Shown here in pieces: positions 35,199 to 43,086 of a stretch of DNA of 64,000 bases. The stretch comes from KBS50 sp042434095. GTDB lineage: Bacteria; Actinomycetota; Actinomycetes; Mycobacteriales; Micromonosporaceae. Both the position numbers and the translations under genes were made by a program. Where the stretch lies: assembly GCF_042434095.1 (NCBI RefSeq), contig NZ_JBHLUE010000020.1:1-64000 (forward strand). The letters are read 5' to 3'. The notes beneath the pieces were generated by a model. The model did not search any database, had not been told where the DNA came from, and saw only the letters and a program-made list of their open reading frames with translations. The number at the start of each line of letters is the position of its first letter. Within the stretch, counting starts at the first letter, position 1.

Positions 35199-36449
35199 GT
35201 GCGGATCCTCATCGCCACCGCCGGGTCGCGGGGGGACGTCGTCCCGTACACCGGGCTCGGCGTCCGGTTGCGGGCGGCGGGCCACCGGGTCGCCATCGCC
35301 ACCCACGACCGGCTCGCCGGGCTGGTGACCGGGCCCGGGCTGGAGTTCCGCCCGCTGTCGGGCGATCCGCACGCCCTGCTGGCATCCGGGGCCGGCCGCC
35401 GGCTGCAGCGGGCCGGCCCCGGCGTGCGCGGCGTGCCGGACTTCCTCCGGCTGGGCGCCGGCTTCGTCCGGTCACTCGGCCCGGACCTCGCTCGGGCCGC
35501 GGTCGACGCGGACCTGCTGCTGCTGACGCCGGTCACGGCGCCGCTGGGCTACTCGGTGGCCCAGTCCCGCGGCATCCCGAGCCTCGGCGTGTTCCTCCAG
35601 CCGGTGGCGCCGACCGCCGAGTTCCCGCCGGTGGTCCTCGGCGCGCCGGGCCTGACCCGGTGGGGCAACCGGGCGGCCGGGGCGCTCGGCGAACGCCTCG
35701 GCCAACTCGTGTACGCCGACGCCTCCCGGCGGCTGCGGGCCGAGCTGGGGCTGCCGCCCGCGTCCGTCGGCCGGTTGCAACGGGCGGCGACGGCCGGCGG
35801 CTGGCCGGTGCTGCACGGCTTCAGCCCCACCGTGGTGCCGCGGCCGCCGGACTGGCGGCCGGGGCTGGACGTCGCCGGCTACTGGTGGCCCCCGCCGCTG
35901 CCCGACTGGCGACCGCCCGCCGAGCTGGCCGCGTTCCTGGCGGCCGGCCCACCGCCGGTCTATGTCGGCTTCGGCAGCATGGTCGGGCACGCCGACCTGC
36001 TCGGCGGGCTGATCGCCCCCGCGCTGCGCCGGGCCGGCCTGCGGGCCGTCGTCCAGCGCGGCTGGGCGGGACTCGACCCGCGGCCGGCCGGGCGCGACGA
36101 CATCCTGACCGTCGGGGAGGTGCCGCACGAGTGGCTGTTCCCCCGGATGGCGGCCCTGGTGCACCACGCCGGCGGCGGCACGACCGCGGCCGGACTGCGC
36201 GCCGGGACGCCGGCCGTGCCGGTGCCGATGCTCGGCGACCAGCCGTTCTGGGCGGCCCGGCTGGTCCGGTCGGGCGTGAGCCCCGGGGTGCTGCCGGCGC
36301 GCCGGCTCGGCGTGCCCCGGCTCGCCGCGGCCCTGGTGGCCGCGACGGGCGACCCGGCGTACGCCCGGCGGGCCCGGTCGGTGGCCGCCCGGCTGGCCGG
36401 CGAGGACGGCGTCGAGCCGGTGCTGCGGGCGATCGACCGGCTGGGCTGA
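35199..36449 (+). CDS. GT1-family (MGT-type) glycosyltransferase
   Basis: 416 residues. Starts MRILIATAGSRGDVVPYTGLG, as in UGT/macrolide and glycolipid transferases, with YVGFGSM and the donor-sugar motif VHHAGGGTTAAGLRAGTPAVPVPMLGDQPFW. These transfer sugars from UDP/TDP donors to small molecules or sterol-like lipids. Start GTG at 35199 because GGAGG (35188-35192) is 6 bases upstream. The divergent lipid glycosyltransferase suggests a shared glycolipid product, by inference. Confidence 0.9.
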   Translation: MRILIATAGSRGDVVPYTGLGVRLRAAGHRVAIATHDRLAGLVTGPGLEFRPLSGDPHALLASGAGRRLQRAGPGVRGVPDFLRLGAGFVRSLGPDLARAAVDADLLLLTPVTAPLGYSVAQSRGIPSLGVFLQPVAPTAEFPPVVLGAPGLTRWGNRAAGALGERLGQLVYADASRRLRAELGLPPASVGRLQRAATAGGWPVLHGFSPTVVPRPPDWRPGLDVAGYWWPPPLPDWRPPAELAAFLAAGPPPVYVGFGSMVGHADLLGGLIAPALRRAGLRAVVQRGWAGLDPRPAGRDDILTVGEVPHEWLFPRMAALVHHAGGGTTAAGLRAGTPAVPVPMLGDQPFWAARLVRSGVSPGVLPARRLGVPRLAAALVAATGDPAYARRARSVAARLAGEDGVEPVLRAIDRLG

Positions 36450-36538
36450 CGCGACGCCCCTCGCGGCGATCAGACCCCGCCGGTCCCGGCCGGGCTCTCG
36501 CGGGGCCCGGCCGGGCCGACGCCCGCCCTCCGGGGAGC

Positions 36539-36817
36539 TCAGACCGTCTGGTCCCGGCTGGCCAGTCCGGGCGGCGCGGCGGCCAGCGCCGCCCCGATGG
36601 CCTCGGCCAGCGCCCGCGCCGACTCCTCGGTCAGCTCGACCGCCACCCGGGCGCCCGGCCCGGCCGTCGGGTCGAGAAAGTCGATGTTGAGCGTGTGAGC
36701 GTACGGGGCGTGCTGCGGATGGTCGACGTACACCATCGCCCGGCTCGCCGGGAACCAGCCCCGGGCGCCCTTCGCGCTGCCCTCGATGTCCCGCTGCTCG
36801 GTGACGTACGTGCACAT
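36539..36817 (-). CDS. DUF6295 family protein
   Basis: 92 residues. Begins MCTYVTEQRDIEGSAKG and contains HAPYAHTLNIDFL and VAVELTEESARALAEAI, which match the small DUF6295 family I know from actinomycetes. Function unknown. It follows the dienelactone hydrolase gene by 10 bases on the same strand. Confidence 0.82.
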   Translation of the reverse strand: MCTYVTEQRDIEGSAKGARGWFPASRAMVYVDHPQHAPYAHTLNIDFLDPTAGPGARVAVELTEESARALAEAIGAALAAAPPGLASRDQTV

Positions 36818-36827
36818 GACGATCTCC

Positions 36828-37571
36828 TCAGGCGGTCAGCGTGCGGTCGAAGAAGTCCCGGATCCGCCGCCAGGCGTCCACGGCGGCCGCCGGCCGGTAG
36901 GTCGGCCGGTCCACCGCGAGGAAGGCGTGCCCGGCGTCGGGATAGGTGTGGAACTCGTGCTGCTTGCCCAGCCGGTCCAGCTCCCGGTCCAGCTCCTGCA
37001 CCTGATCGGTCGACGGGTACCGGTCGTCGGCGCCGAACAGGCCCAGCAGCGGGCAGGACAGCCGGTCGGCCTGGTCCAGCAGCGGGGTGACGGCCAGCGG
37101 GAACTCGTCCGGCGGGTTCCCCACCACGAACGCGCCGTAGCAGTCGACCGCGGCCTGCAGGGGCAGCCGTACCGCCGCCAGGAAGGCCTGCCGGCCGCCG
37201 GAGCAGAAGCCGATCACCCCGATCCGGCCGTTGCTGCCGGGAATGCCCTTCAGGTACGCGGCCGCGCCCTCGACGTCGCCGACCAGCCGGTCGTCCGGGA
37301 TGCCGCCGTTGGCCCGGGCGATCGCCGCGGCGTCGTCGGGGTCGGCGCCGCGCGCCTCCCGGCTGTAGAGATTGGGGCAGATCGCCTGGTAGCCGTAGCT
37401 GGCCAGCCGCCGGGTGATCTCCTTGGTGGCCTCGTCGTAGCCCGGCAGGTGGTGGATCACCACCACCCCGCCGAAGCTGCCCGGGGAATCCGGCAGGGCG
37501 ACGTACGCCTCGATCTCATCGCCGTCCGCGCCGGTGATCTGGACCGTCCCGGCCCGCATCGCGTCCCGCAC
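36828..37571 (-). CDS. Dienelactone hydrolase family protein
   Basis: 247 residues. Alpha/beta-hydrolase with VVVIHHLPGYDEATKEI, Cys nucleophile in GFCSGGRQ (the DLH signature), Asp in GADDRYPS and His in DAGHAFL: the complete Cys-Asp-His triad. DLH enzymes open lactone rings in chloroaromatic breakdown, but the family is broad. Start GTG at 37571; an ATG four codons on is possible. Divergent from a MarR gene, which is its likely regulator. Confidence 0.9.
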   Translation of the reverse strand: MRDAMRAGTVQITGADGDEIEAYVALPDSPGSFGGVVVIHHLPGYDEATKEITRRLASYGYQAICPNLYSREARGADPDDAAAIARANGGIPDDRLVGDVEGAAAYLKGIPGSNGRIGVIGFCSGGRQAFLAAVRLPLQAAVDCYGAFVVGNPPDEFPLAVTPLLDQADRLSCPLLGLFGADDRYPSTDQVQELDRELDRLGKQHEFHTYPDAGHAFLAVDRPTYRPAAAVDAWRRIRDFFDRTLTA

Positions 37572-37619
37572 CGCAGTTTCCTTCCGTCGGTCTGGTCCCG
37601 GCCCGAGCCGGCCGTTTTG

Positions 37620-37633
37620 TTAGCCTAGGTCAA
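37620..37633. promoter_or_regulatory. Candidate MarR operator in the divergent gap
   Basis: TTAGCCTAGGTCAA, an imperfect palindrome around CCTAGG with TTA/CAA ends, sits between the divergent DLH and MarR starts. MarR-family regulators commonly bind such sites and control both directions. Confidence 0.4.
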
Positions 37634-37686
37634 GCAGTCGGGGGCGGGATCGTGACCCCCGCGGACAGCACGGGGGATGGAAGACG

Positions 37687-38139
37687 GTGACCGGGCCCGA
37701 GATCGAGGCGGACCATCTGGCCAGCCGGCTGCGGCTGGCGGTCGGCCGGCTGCACCGGCGGATCCGGCTGGCCAGCAACGACATCCCACCACTACAGCTG
37801 TCCACGCTGGTCTCGATCGAGCGGCACGGACCGGTCCGGCTGGGCGAGCTGGCCCAGCGCGAGGCGGTCAGCCCGCCGACCATGAGCCGGGTGCTGGCGG
37901 CCCTCGACGAGCGGGGGCTGATCGCGCGTACCCCGGACACCGCCGACGCCCGGTCGGTCCGGGTGGCGCTCTCGGCCGCCGGGGCGCACGCCCTCGCTCA
38001 GGTACGCGGCCGGCGGACCGCCCTGCTCGACGCCCGGCTGGCCCGGCTGGACGCGGCCCAGCGGGCGACGCTGCGCGCCGCGCTGCCGGTGCTGGAGGCC
38101 CTCATCGACGACGTGCCGGAACCGCGACCCGCCGGCTGA
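37687..38139 (+). CDS. MarR-family transcriptional regulator
   Basis: 150 residues. Winged-helix core: LQLSTLVSIERHGPVRLGELA, recognition helix SPPTMSRVLAALDERGLI, wing RTPDTADARSVRVALS, and a C-terminal dimer helix. Start GTG at 37687 with GGAAG upstream. It faces the dienelactone hydrolase operon, so local repression with a phenolic or lactone ligand is the usual pattern. The 3' end belongs to a 31-bp tandem repeat. Confidence 0.93.
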   Translation: MTGPEIEADHLASRLRLAVGRLHRRIRLASNDIPPLQLSTLVSIERHGPVRLGELAQREAVSPPTMSRVLAALDERGLIARTPDTADARSVRVALSAAGAHALAQVRGRRTALLDARLARLDAAQRATLRAALPVLEALIDDVPEPRPAG

Positions 38140-38214
38140 GCCGCCGGACCGGCCGCGACCCGCCGGCTGAGTCGCCGGACCGGCCGCGACCCGCCGGCTG
38201 ACCGGCGGCCCGCG
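38122..38214. repeat. 31-bp tandem repeat starting at the MarR stop
   Basis: Three copies of CCGCGACCCGCCGGCTGA with a 31-bp period; the first contains the last codons and the stop of the MarR gene. The copies continue to just before the antiporter stop at 38234. Confidence 0.85.
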
Positions 38215-38233
38215 TCGGGCGGCTGGGATCGGG

Positions 38234-39739
38234 TCAGTCGGGCGGCGCATCGAACAGCGCCGTGGTCCGGTCGTGGTCCTCCGCGTTGTGCGTGGTGACC
38301 AGCACCTCGTCGCCGGCCGCCAGCGTCGTGTCGGCCTGCACGCCGAGTTGCTGGCCGCCCCGGGACACCAGGTTGACCCAGATGCCCTCGTCCCGGCTCA
38401 GCTCCCGGACGGTCCGCCCGACCACCGCGGAGCCGTCGGCCACCCGCAGCCGGCGGACGGCCCGCGGCTCGTCGCTGACCCGCAGCCCGACCGCGAACGG
38501 CTGCAGCGGGTGGGACCGCATCCGCACCCCGCACAGCCGGGCCACCGTCGGGACGAGACCGCCCTGGACCACCACGGAGAAGGCCACCACCACGAACACC
38601 ACGTCGAACAGCCGCACCTGCTCGGGCACGTCGGCGGTCAGGATGAAGGTGGCCAGCAGGATCGGCACGGCGCCCTTGAGGCCCGACCAGGCGATGAAGA
38701 TCCGCTCCCCCCAGCGCAGCCGGACCACGGTCAGCAGGCCGCCGACCAGCAGCGGCCGGATCAGCAGGGCCAGCAGGACCGCCAGCACCAGGCCGACCAG
38801 CAGGGCCCGCTGCTCGTGCAGGCCGCGCAGCGAGACGCCCAGGCCGAGCACCGTGAACGCGACGATCTCGCCGAGGCTGGCGAGCGCGCCGTGGAACCGT
38901 TCGATCTCCAGCTTGAAGGGCGCCCGCGCGTCCCCGATCAGGATGCCGGCAAGGAACACCGCCAGGAACCCGGACCCGTGCGCCAGGGTGGCCAGGCCGT
39001 AGACGGCCGCGCCGCCGAACAGCACCTGCAGCGGGTAGAGCCCCTCGCTGGGCAGCGAGACCCGGCGCATGAGCAGCAGCAGCACCCGGCCCCCGAGCAG
39101 CCCGACCACGCCGCCGATGCCCAGTTGCAGCACGAACTCGCGCAGCCCGGTGCCGACGGCCGACCAACCGCTGGCCGTGCCGGCCGCGAGCAGGCTCAGC
39201 ATCAGCGCGATGCCGACCGGATCGTTGGCGCCGGACTCGCCCTCGAGAATCGTGCCGGCCCGGCCCACCACCTCGCGGCGGCCCAGCACCGAGAAGACCG
39301 CGGCCGGGTCGGTGGGCGCGAGGGCCGTGCCGAGCAGCAGCGCCGGCAGCCAGGCGAAGTCGAAGAGCAGGTGGGCCGCGGCGGCCAGGGCCACGGCCGT
39401 GAACACCGTGCCGAGGACGCCGATGGAGAGCACCGGCACCAGCGCCGGACGCAGCCGGCGCCAGCCGATCTCCATTCCGCCGGAGAACAGCACCAGGATC
39501 AGCGCCACCGTGACGATCTCGCGTACCGTGCCGATCGCCAGCGTCCCCAGCCGGGGAAACAGATCAGATGCCGCCGCGGCGGCGAACAGGAAGAGGGCCG
39601 GCGCCGGCACCCGGATGAGGTCGCTCAGCCGGTTGGACAGCACGGCGGCCATGGCGGCCAGCGCCACGGCCCCCAGCACGACACCGAAGGTGGTCAGCTC
39701 ACCGGTCGGCTCCCCGGCGGCCAGCAAACCGACCGGCAA
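38234..39739 (-). CDS. K+/Na+:H+ antiporter with TrkA_C domain (NhaP2/CvrA type)
   Basis: 501 residues. About 12 membrane segments with the CPA1 motifs APTDPAAVFSVLG and GESGANDPVGIAL. The TrkA_C regulatory domain (about 410-495, RVSDEPRAVRRLRV...LVTTHNAEDH) binds nucleotides in relatives. NhaP2-type proteins export K+ or Na+. The TTG start at 39739 lies one base after the chaB stop frame, suggesting coupled translation. It is the second cation/proton antiporter in the window. Confidence 0.9.
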   Translation of the reverse strand: MPVGLLAAGEPTGELTTFGVVLGAVALAAMAAVLSNRLSDLIRVPAPALFLFAAAAASDLFPRLGTLAIGTVREIVTVALILVLFSGGMEIGWRRLRPALVPVLSIGVLGTVFTAVALAAAAHLLFDFAWLPALLLGTALAPTDPAAVFSVLGRREVVGRAGTILEGESGANDPVGIALMLSLLAAGTASGWSAVGTGLREFVLQLGIGGVVGLLGGRVLLLLMRRVSLPSEGLYPLQVLFGGAAVYGLATLAHGSGFLAVFLAGILIGDARAPFKLEIERFHGALASLGEIVAFTVLGLGVSLRGLHEQRALLVGLVLAVLLALLIRPLLVGGLLTVVRLRWGERIFIAWSGLKGAVPILLATFILTADVPEQVRLFDVVFVVVAFSVVVQGGLVPTVARLCGVRMRSHPLQPFAVGLRVSDEPRAVRRLRVADGSAVVGRTVRELSRDEGIWVNLVSRGGQQLGVQADTTLAAGDEVLVTTHNAEDHDRTTALFDAPPD

Positions 39740-39740
39740 A

Positions 39741-40138
39741 CTAATCCCGCGCCTTGCGGGTGTCCCGGTCGTTCGCCCTGCCGATGGCGTCGACCAGCTC
39801 GGCCTTCGTCATCCGGGAACGCCCCCGGATCTCCAGCCGCTTCGCCACGTCCAGCAGGTGCTCCTTGTGGCGTTGGCATCCACCCCGCCGGCGGTCTTCC
39901 CGCGCCGGGCGCCGCCGCCGCGGGCGGCCTGCGCGTCGCTCGGACCCTTGTGATCCTTGGGCTCCCAGTGGTCACCCACCTTCTCGAACGAGTGCTTCAC
40001 GGCCGCGAACGCGGTCCGGTGCGCCCGCTCGCCCTCGCCGTACGTCTGCACGGCCGAGTCGTGCGTCTCGGCATAGGTGTCCTGGGCCTTCTTCGGCGAC
40101 CGCCGCAGGGTGCTGGGCATGTCCTCTCGGGCGGGCAT
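39741..40138 (-). pseudogene. chaB: chaB-like gene with a one-base frameshift
   Basis: Starts MPAREDMPSTLRRSPKKAQDTY at ATG 40138 with GAGGAGG, and matches ChaB cation-transport regulators (TYGEGERAHRTAFAAVKHSFEK). In this frame the protein stops at 39809 after 109 residues with a nonsense tail. The next frame, entered at about 39868, encodes KEHLLDVAKRLEIRGRSR and MTKAELVDAIGRAND, a Rho_N/SAP-like C-terminal domain usual in actinomycete ChaB proteins, ending at the TAG at 39741. One C after GCCAC (minus strand) would restore it. Either a recent frameshift, a sequencing error, or programmed slippage. It directly precedes the antiporter gene. Confidence 0.8.
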
Positions 40139-40270
40139 CGCAACCTCCTCGGATCGGCTTACGGTTTTCCTGCCCCGCGTGGGGGCGGGACAAACCGGCC
40201 CGGGTCGGGCTTGGTCCGCCGGCACCAGGGTAAGCCGCGCGGTGATCCCTGCCATGAAACGGGGGTGGGT

Positions 40271-41380
40271 ATGTCGCCGACCGTGCTCACGGTGGTGGCC
40301 GGCTCGTCCAGCCTGCACCTGGCGTACGTGCGGGACGGCGCGGTCGGGCACCGGCTGGACCGGTCCGACCCGCCCGGTTCGGCGGAGGCCGCCCGGGACG
40401 CCGACGAGTTCCTGAGCCGGCAGCGGCGGCCGGCCGCGGTCGGCCACCGGCTGGTGCACGGCGGCGAGCTCGTCACCGCGCCCCGGATCGTCGACGACGC
40501 CCTGCGCGCCGAGCTGGACGGCCTGGTCGAGCTCGCGCCGCTGCACCTGCCCCCGGCGCTGCGGCTGCTGGACCAGCTCCGGACCCGGCTGCCGGACGTG
40601 CCGCACGTGCTCTGCCCGGACAGCGGCTTCCACGCCGGGCTGCCGGCGCACGCGGCCACCTACCCGCTGCCCGCGGCGTGGCGGCGCCGCTGGGGGCTGC
40701 GCCGCTACGGCTTCCACGGGCTGTCCTACTCGTACGCGCTGCGCCGCGCGGCCCGGCTGCTCGACCGGCCGGTCGAGCGGCTCCAGCTGGTGCTGACCCA
40801 TCTCGGCGGGGGCGCGTCGGTGTGCGCGGTCCGGGACGGGCGCAGCGTGGACACCTCGATGGGCTTCACGCCGCTGGACGGCGTACCGATGGCCAAGCGG
40901 TCCGGCGCGGTGGACCCGGGGATGCTGCTCTGGCTGCTCGACGACGCCCGGCTCGGTCGGGACGAGCTGGCCGACGGCCTGAACCGGCGATCGGGCCTGC
41001 TCGGGCTCTCCGACGGCCGCTCGGACGACACCCGGGAGCTGGTCGCCGCCGCGGCCGACGACCCGGCCGCCGCGCTCGCCCTGGCCGTATTCAACCATCG
41101 GGTACGCCGGGAGATCGCGGCCGCCGCGACCAGCCTGGACCGGCTCGACGCGCTGGTCTTCACCGGCGAGATCGGCTGGGACCAGCCGGAGGTGCGGCGT
41201 GACGTCTGCGCCGGGCTCTCCCTGCTCGGCGTGCGGCCGCCGGCCCGGCTGGAGAACCGCGCCGACGACGGACCGGTGTCCGCGCCGGACGACCCGGTGC
41301 CGGTGCTGGTCATCGAGCCCCGGGAGGAGCTGGCCGTCGCCGAGGAGACGGTCGCCGCTCTCGCCGCCCTCGCCGGCTGA
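40271..41380 (+). CDS. ackA: Acetate kinase family protein, atypical
   Basis: 369 residues. Family blocks: AGSSSLHLAYV near the N-terminus, VGHRLVHGGE, YGFHGLSYSYALR, HLGGGASV, TPLDGVPMAKRSGAVDPG, FTGEIGWDQPEVR and a C-terminal EPREELAVAEET. The start of the normal NAGSSSLK motif has Val9 in place of Asn and His in place of Lys, and the usual GIGENS reads EIGWDQ. Acetate kinases make ATP from acetyl phosphate or the reverse. The changes may shift substrate (other acyl phosphates) or activity. No pta gene is adjacent. Confidence 0.85.
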   Translation: MSPTVLTVVAGSSSLHLAYVRDGAVGHRLDRSDPPGSAEAARDADEFLSRQRRPAAVGHRLVHGGELVTAPRIVDDALRAELDGLVELAPLHLPPALRLLDQLRTRLPDVPHVLCPDSGFHAGLPAHAATYPLPAAWRRRWGLRRYGFHGLSYSYALRRAARLLDRPVERLQLVLTHLGGGASVCAVRDGRSVDTSMGFTPLDGVPMAKRSGAVDPGMLLWLLDDARLGRDELADGLNRRSGLLGLSDGRSDDTRELVAAAADDPAAALALAVFNHRVRREIAAAATSLDRLDALVFTGEIGWDQPEVRRDVCAGLSLLGVRPPARLENRADDGPVSAPDDPVPVLVIEPREELAVAEETVAALAALAG

Positions 41381-41765
41381 GAACGCGGCGCCGGTAGCGG
41401 GGTCGGGCGCCGCATGAGGGCGACCGCGCCCGCGGGCCGCTCGGAATGCTTTCCTCCACAGGCGGCTCCGTCCCGCGGCGGCAGCGCCGCAATGACCGGA
41501 ACAACCTCGTCGAGCGCCAGGAGAATGGCGCTTGACCGATGGGAAGCCATCCCGCAACGTCGCCGCGCGCAGCAATTACGCTGGCTTTTTTTACCGGTAC
41601 ACCGGGGTGAGACCGCGCCTGGCGAATTGCTGGGAGATAAGCGCAACAGAGGCCCGCTCCCGACCTGTGGCATGCGCCATGTGAAATGACGCCCGACGCG
41701 ACCATGCTGATATCGGGGATAATCGGGAGATGGGACGGTAGCTCAGTTTGTTCGGTCGGGCGGAA
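41381..41765 (+). other. AT-richer gap with a possible promoter and a tRNA-like scrap
   Basis: No supported gene. GC drops around 41560-41740. GATAAT at 41718-41723 is a good -10, with no clear -35. GGGACGGTAGCTCAGT at 41732-41747 resembles the 5' half of a tRNA (acceptor, TA, GCTC of the D arm), but no anticodon or T arm follows. Confidence 0.4.
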
Positions 41766-41879
41766 ATGGCGACGATGCGGGATCGGAGCCGGTCCCGCGG
41801 TTATTGTCCGGAGAAGGACAAGTTCCGCCGCGAACAGGCGCGGCGCCGCTCGTGGGGCCTCGCGAAGCGGCACGCGTAA
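41766..41879 (+). CDS. Short basic protein, 37 residues
   Basis: A short open frame with MATMRDRSRSRGYCPEKDKF followed by RREQARRRSWGLAKRHA. It is strongly basic and amphipathic in its second half and reads like a natural small protein, not a GC-rich shadow (one Cys, Trp and Tyr, Lys present). GATAAT lies 43 bases upstream, and GGGCGGAA precedes the ATG at 41766; a second ATG is at 41775. I do not recognise the family with certainty. A nucleic-acid-binding or ribosome-associated peptide would fit the charge, by inference only. Confidence 0.4.
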   Translation: MATMRDRSRSRGYCPEKDKFRREQARRRSWGLAKRHA

Positions 41880-42563
41880 AAGCTTCGCCGCCATCGCGCC
41901 ACGGGACCGTCCGCTGCTTCAGCCGAGGCTGGACCGATCGCGCCGGTGGCACCGGCCCAGTTCGCGGCCGAGACCGAGCATCACCACCGGACCCGGCGCG
42001 TCGGCGCGCCCTGCCCGCTCGTGGGCACCAGCCGTGCCAATGCCACCGCCGGCGGGTTTGCCCAAGCCGCCAAGCCGGCACGATTCGAGCCGGCACCGGC
42101 GCCGCAATCAAGGCCGGCACGGATGCCGGCACCGCAATCAGGACCGGCACGGATGCCGGCACCACAGTCAAGGCCGGCACGCCTGCCGGCGACAGGACTA
42201 AAGCCGGCACAGGTCCCAAGGCCAGCGGCAAAGTCGGCACCGGTGCGGTCGATGGTGACGCCATGCGGCCGGGCGGAAAGATTGCCACCGAGGTCAATCC
42301 CGGACGCCCGGCGCGCGGCGCAAGCGTGGCATGCGGAAACCCTTCGGGAAACGACCGGCTCCGGTCAGCGATGACGTTCGTGAGCATCCCTGGTCGGGCG
42401 CCGGCCCAGGACCTGACCGCCCTTCGGCGCCGGCCGGGACGCGGCTTGCCGAAGCCGGCCGGCCCCACTCCCCCTCCGGGGCGGCCCTCAGCCACCCGCC
42501 ACGGCCCGGCGCCCAGACACGCCTTCGCGCGGGTGCCCGACCCGGCACCGCGGGATTCCCGGG
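41880..42563. repeat. Gene-poor stretch with 30-bp CCGGCACGGATGCCGGC repeats
   Basis: Between about 42100 and 42215 a unit of about 30 bp recurs three to four times; each copy contains or nearly contains the palindrome GCCGGCACGGATGCCGGC next to CAATCA or CAGTCA. Open frames over it (Ala-Gly-Thr-rich or Pro-Ala-Gln-rich) lack convincing starts. A frame beginning MRKPFGKRPAPVSDD at 42331 looks plausible for 20 residues and then becomes the antisense of the next gene. I see no supported gene. Confidence 0.5.
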
Positions 42564-42938
42564 TCACGGCCGCTGGTCGCGAATCTCCATCTCCGCGATC
42601 AGCTCCCCCACGAATCGGTACACGTGTGTCACCACATTGTCGGCGAGCTGCGTCCCGCGCTTGTCCCGGACCAGTTGGCGCACCGTCACGGCGATGCGGC
42701 CGTCCGCCTCGGCGGTGAATGCCGTGGGCTCCACGGAGGGCTCGATCTGCGCCCACTGCCGACGCCAGTAGGCGGCCAGGTCTTCCCGGCCGTCGACGAC
42801 ACCGCCCTCCCAGCCGTTCGGCCAGCGGACATCCCGGGTCACCGCCGCCAGCAGGGCCGGCACGTCACGCCGATTGAACGCCAGGTAGAGGTCCGACAGC
42901 CGCCGTTCCCGGTCGGCCTGGTCCCGGGTAGTGGTCAT
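42564..42938 (-). CDS. SnoaL-like / NTF2-fold protein
   Basis: 124 residues. NTF2-like cone: RERRLSDLYLAFNRRDVPALLAAVTRDVRWPNG, then GREDLAAYWRRQW and a C-terminal strand pair. Such proteins are often small isomerases or ligand-binding domains. No catalytic residues can be assigned. ATG at 42938 with GGAG 4 bases before it. Stand-alone, divergent from mazG. Confidence 0.82.
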   Translation of the reverse strand: MTTTRDQADRERRLSDLYLAFNRRDVPALLAAVTRDVRWPNGWEGGVVDGREDLAAYWRRQWAQIEPSVEPTAFTAEADGRIAVTVRQLVRDKRGTQLADNVVTHVYRFVGELIAEMEIRDQRP

Positions 42939-43072
42939 GGCTCCAGCGTGCGGATGCACGGCTGGATCCGCCAGCCCGTTCGGCTGTGGGCAGAGCGCCG
43001 CGGGTCCCTGTCGCTGACGGGCCGCGCCCCCGCTGACCCCGCGGGTGCCCACGGGTGGCGGCGCCGGTCGGC

Positions 43073-43078
43073 CATACT
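43073..43078 (+). promoter_or_regulatory. -10 element of a probable leaderless transcript
   Basis: CATACT lies 8 bases upstream of the GTG at 43087, which itself has no ribosome site. That spacing places the transcript start at or next to the start codon. Confidence 0.45.
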
Positions 43079-43086
43079 GGTCCGCC

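Noticed and set aside
38273..40270. Plus-strand frame running into acetate kinase from 38273
   Set aside because: Its first two thirds is His/Gln/Arg-rich antisense of the antiporter; the real kinase start is at 40271.
41732..41800. Possible tRNA gene starting GGGACGGTAGCTCAG
   Set aside because: The acceptor and D-stem look right, but there is no anticodon arm, no TTC T-loop, and the D-loop is too long.
41804..42718. 304-codon plus-strand frame with Ala-Gly-Thr repeats
   Set aside because: It has no ribosome site, its middle is made by a DNA repeat, and its end is antisense to the SnoaL-like gene.
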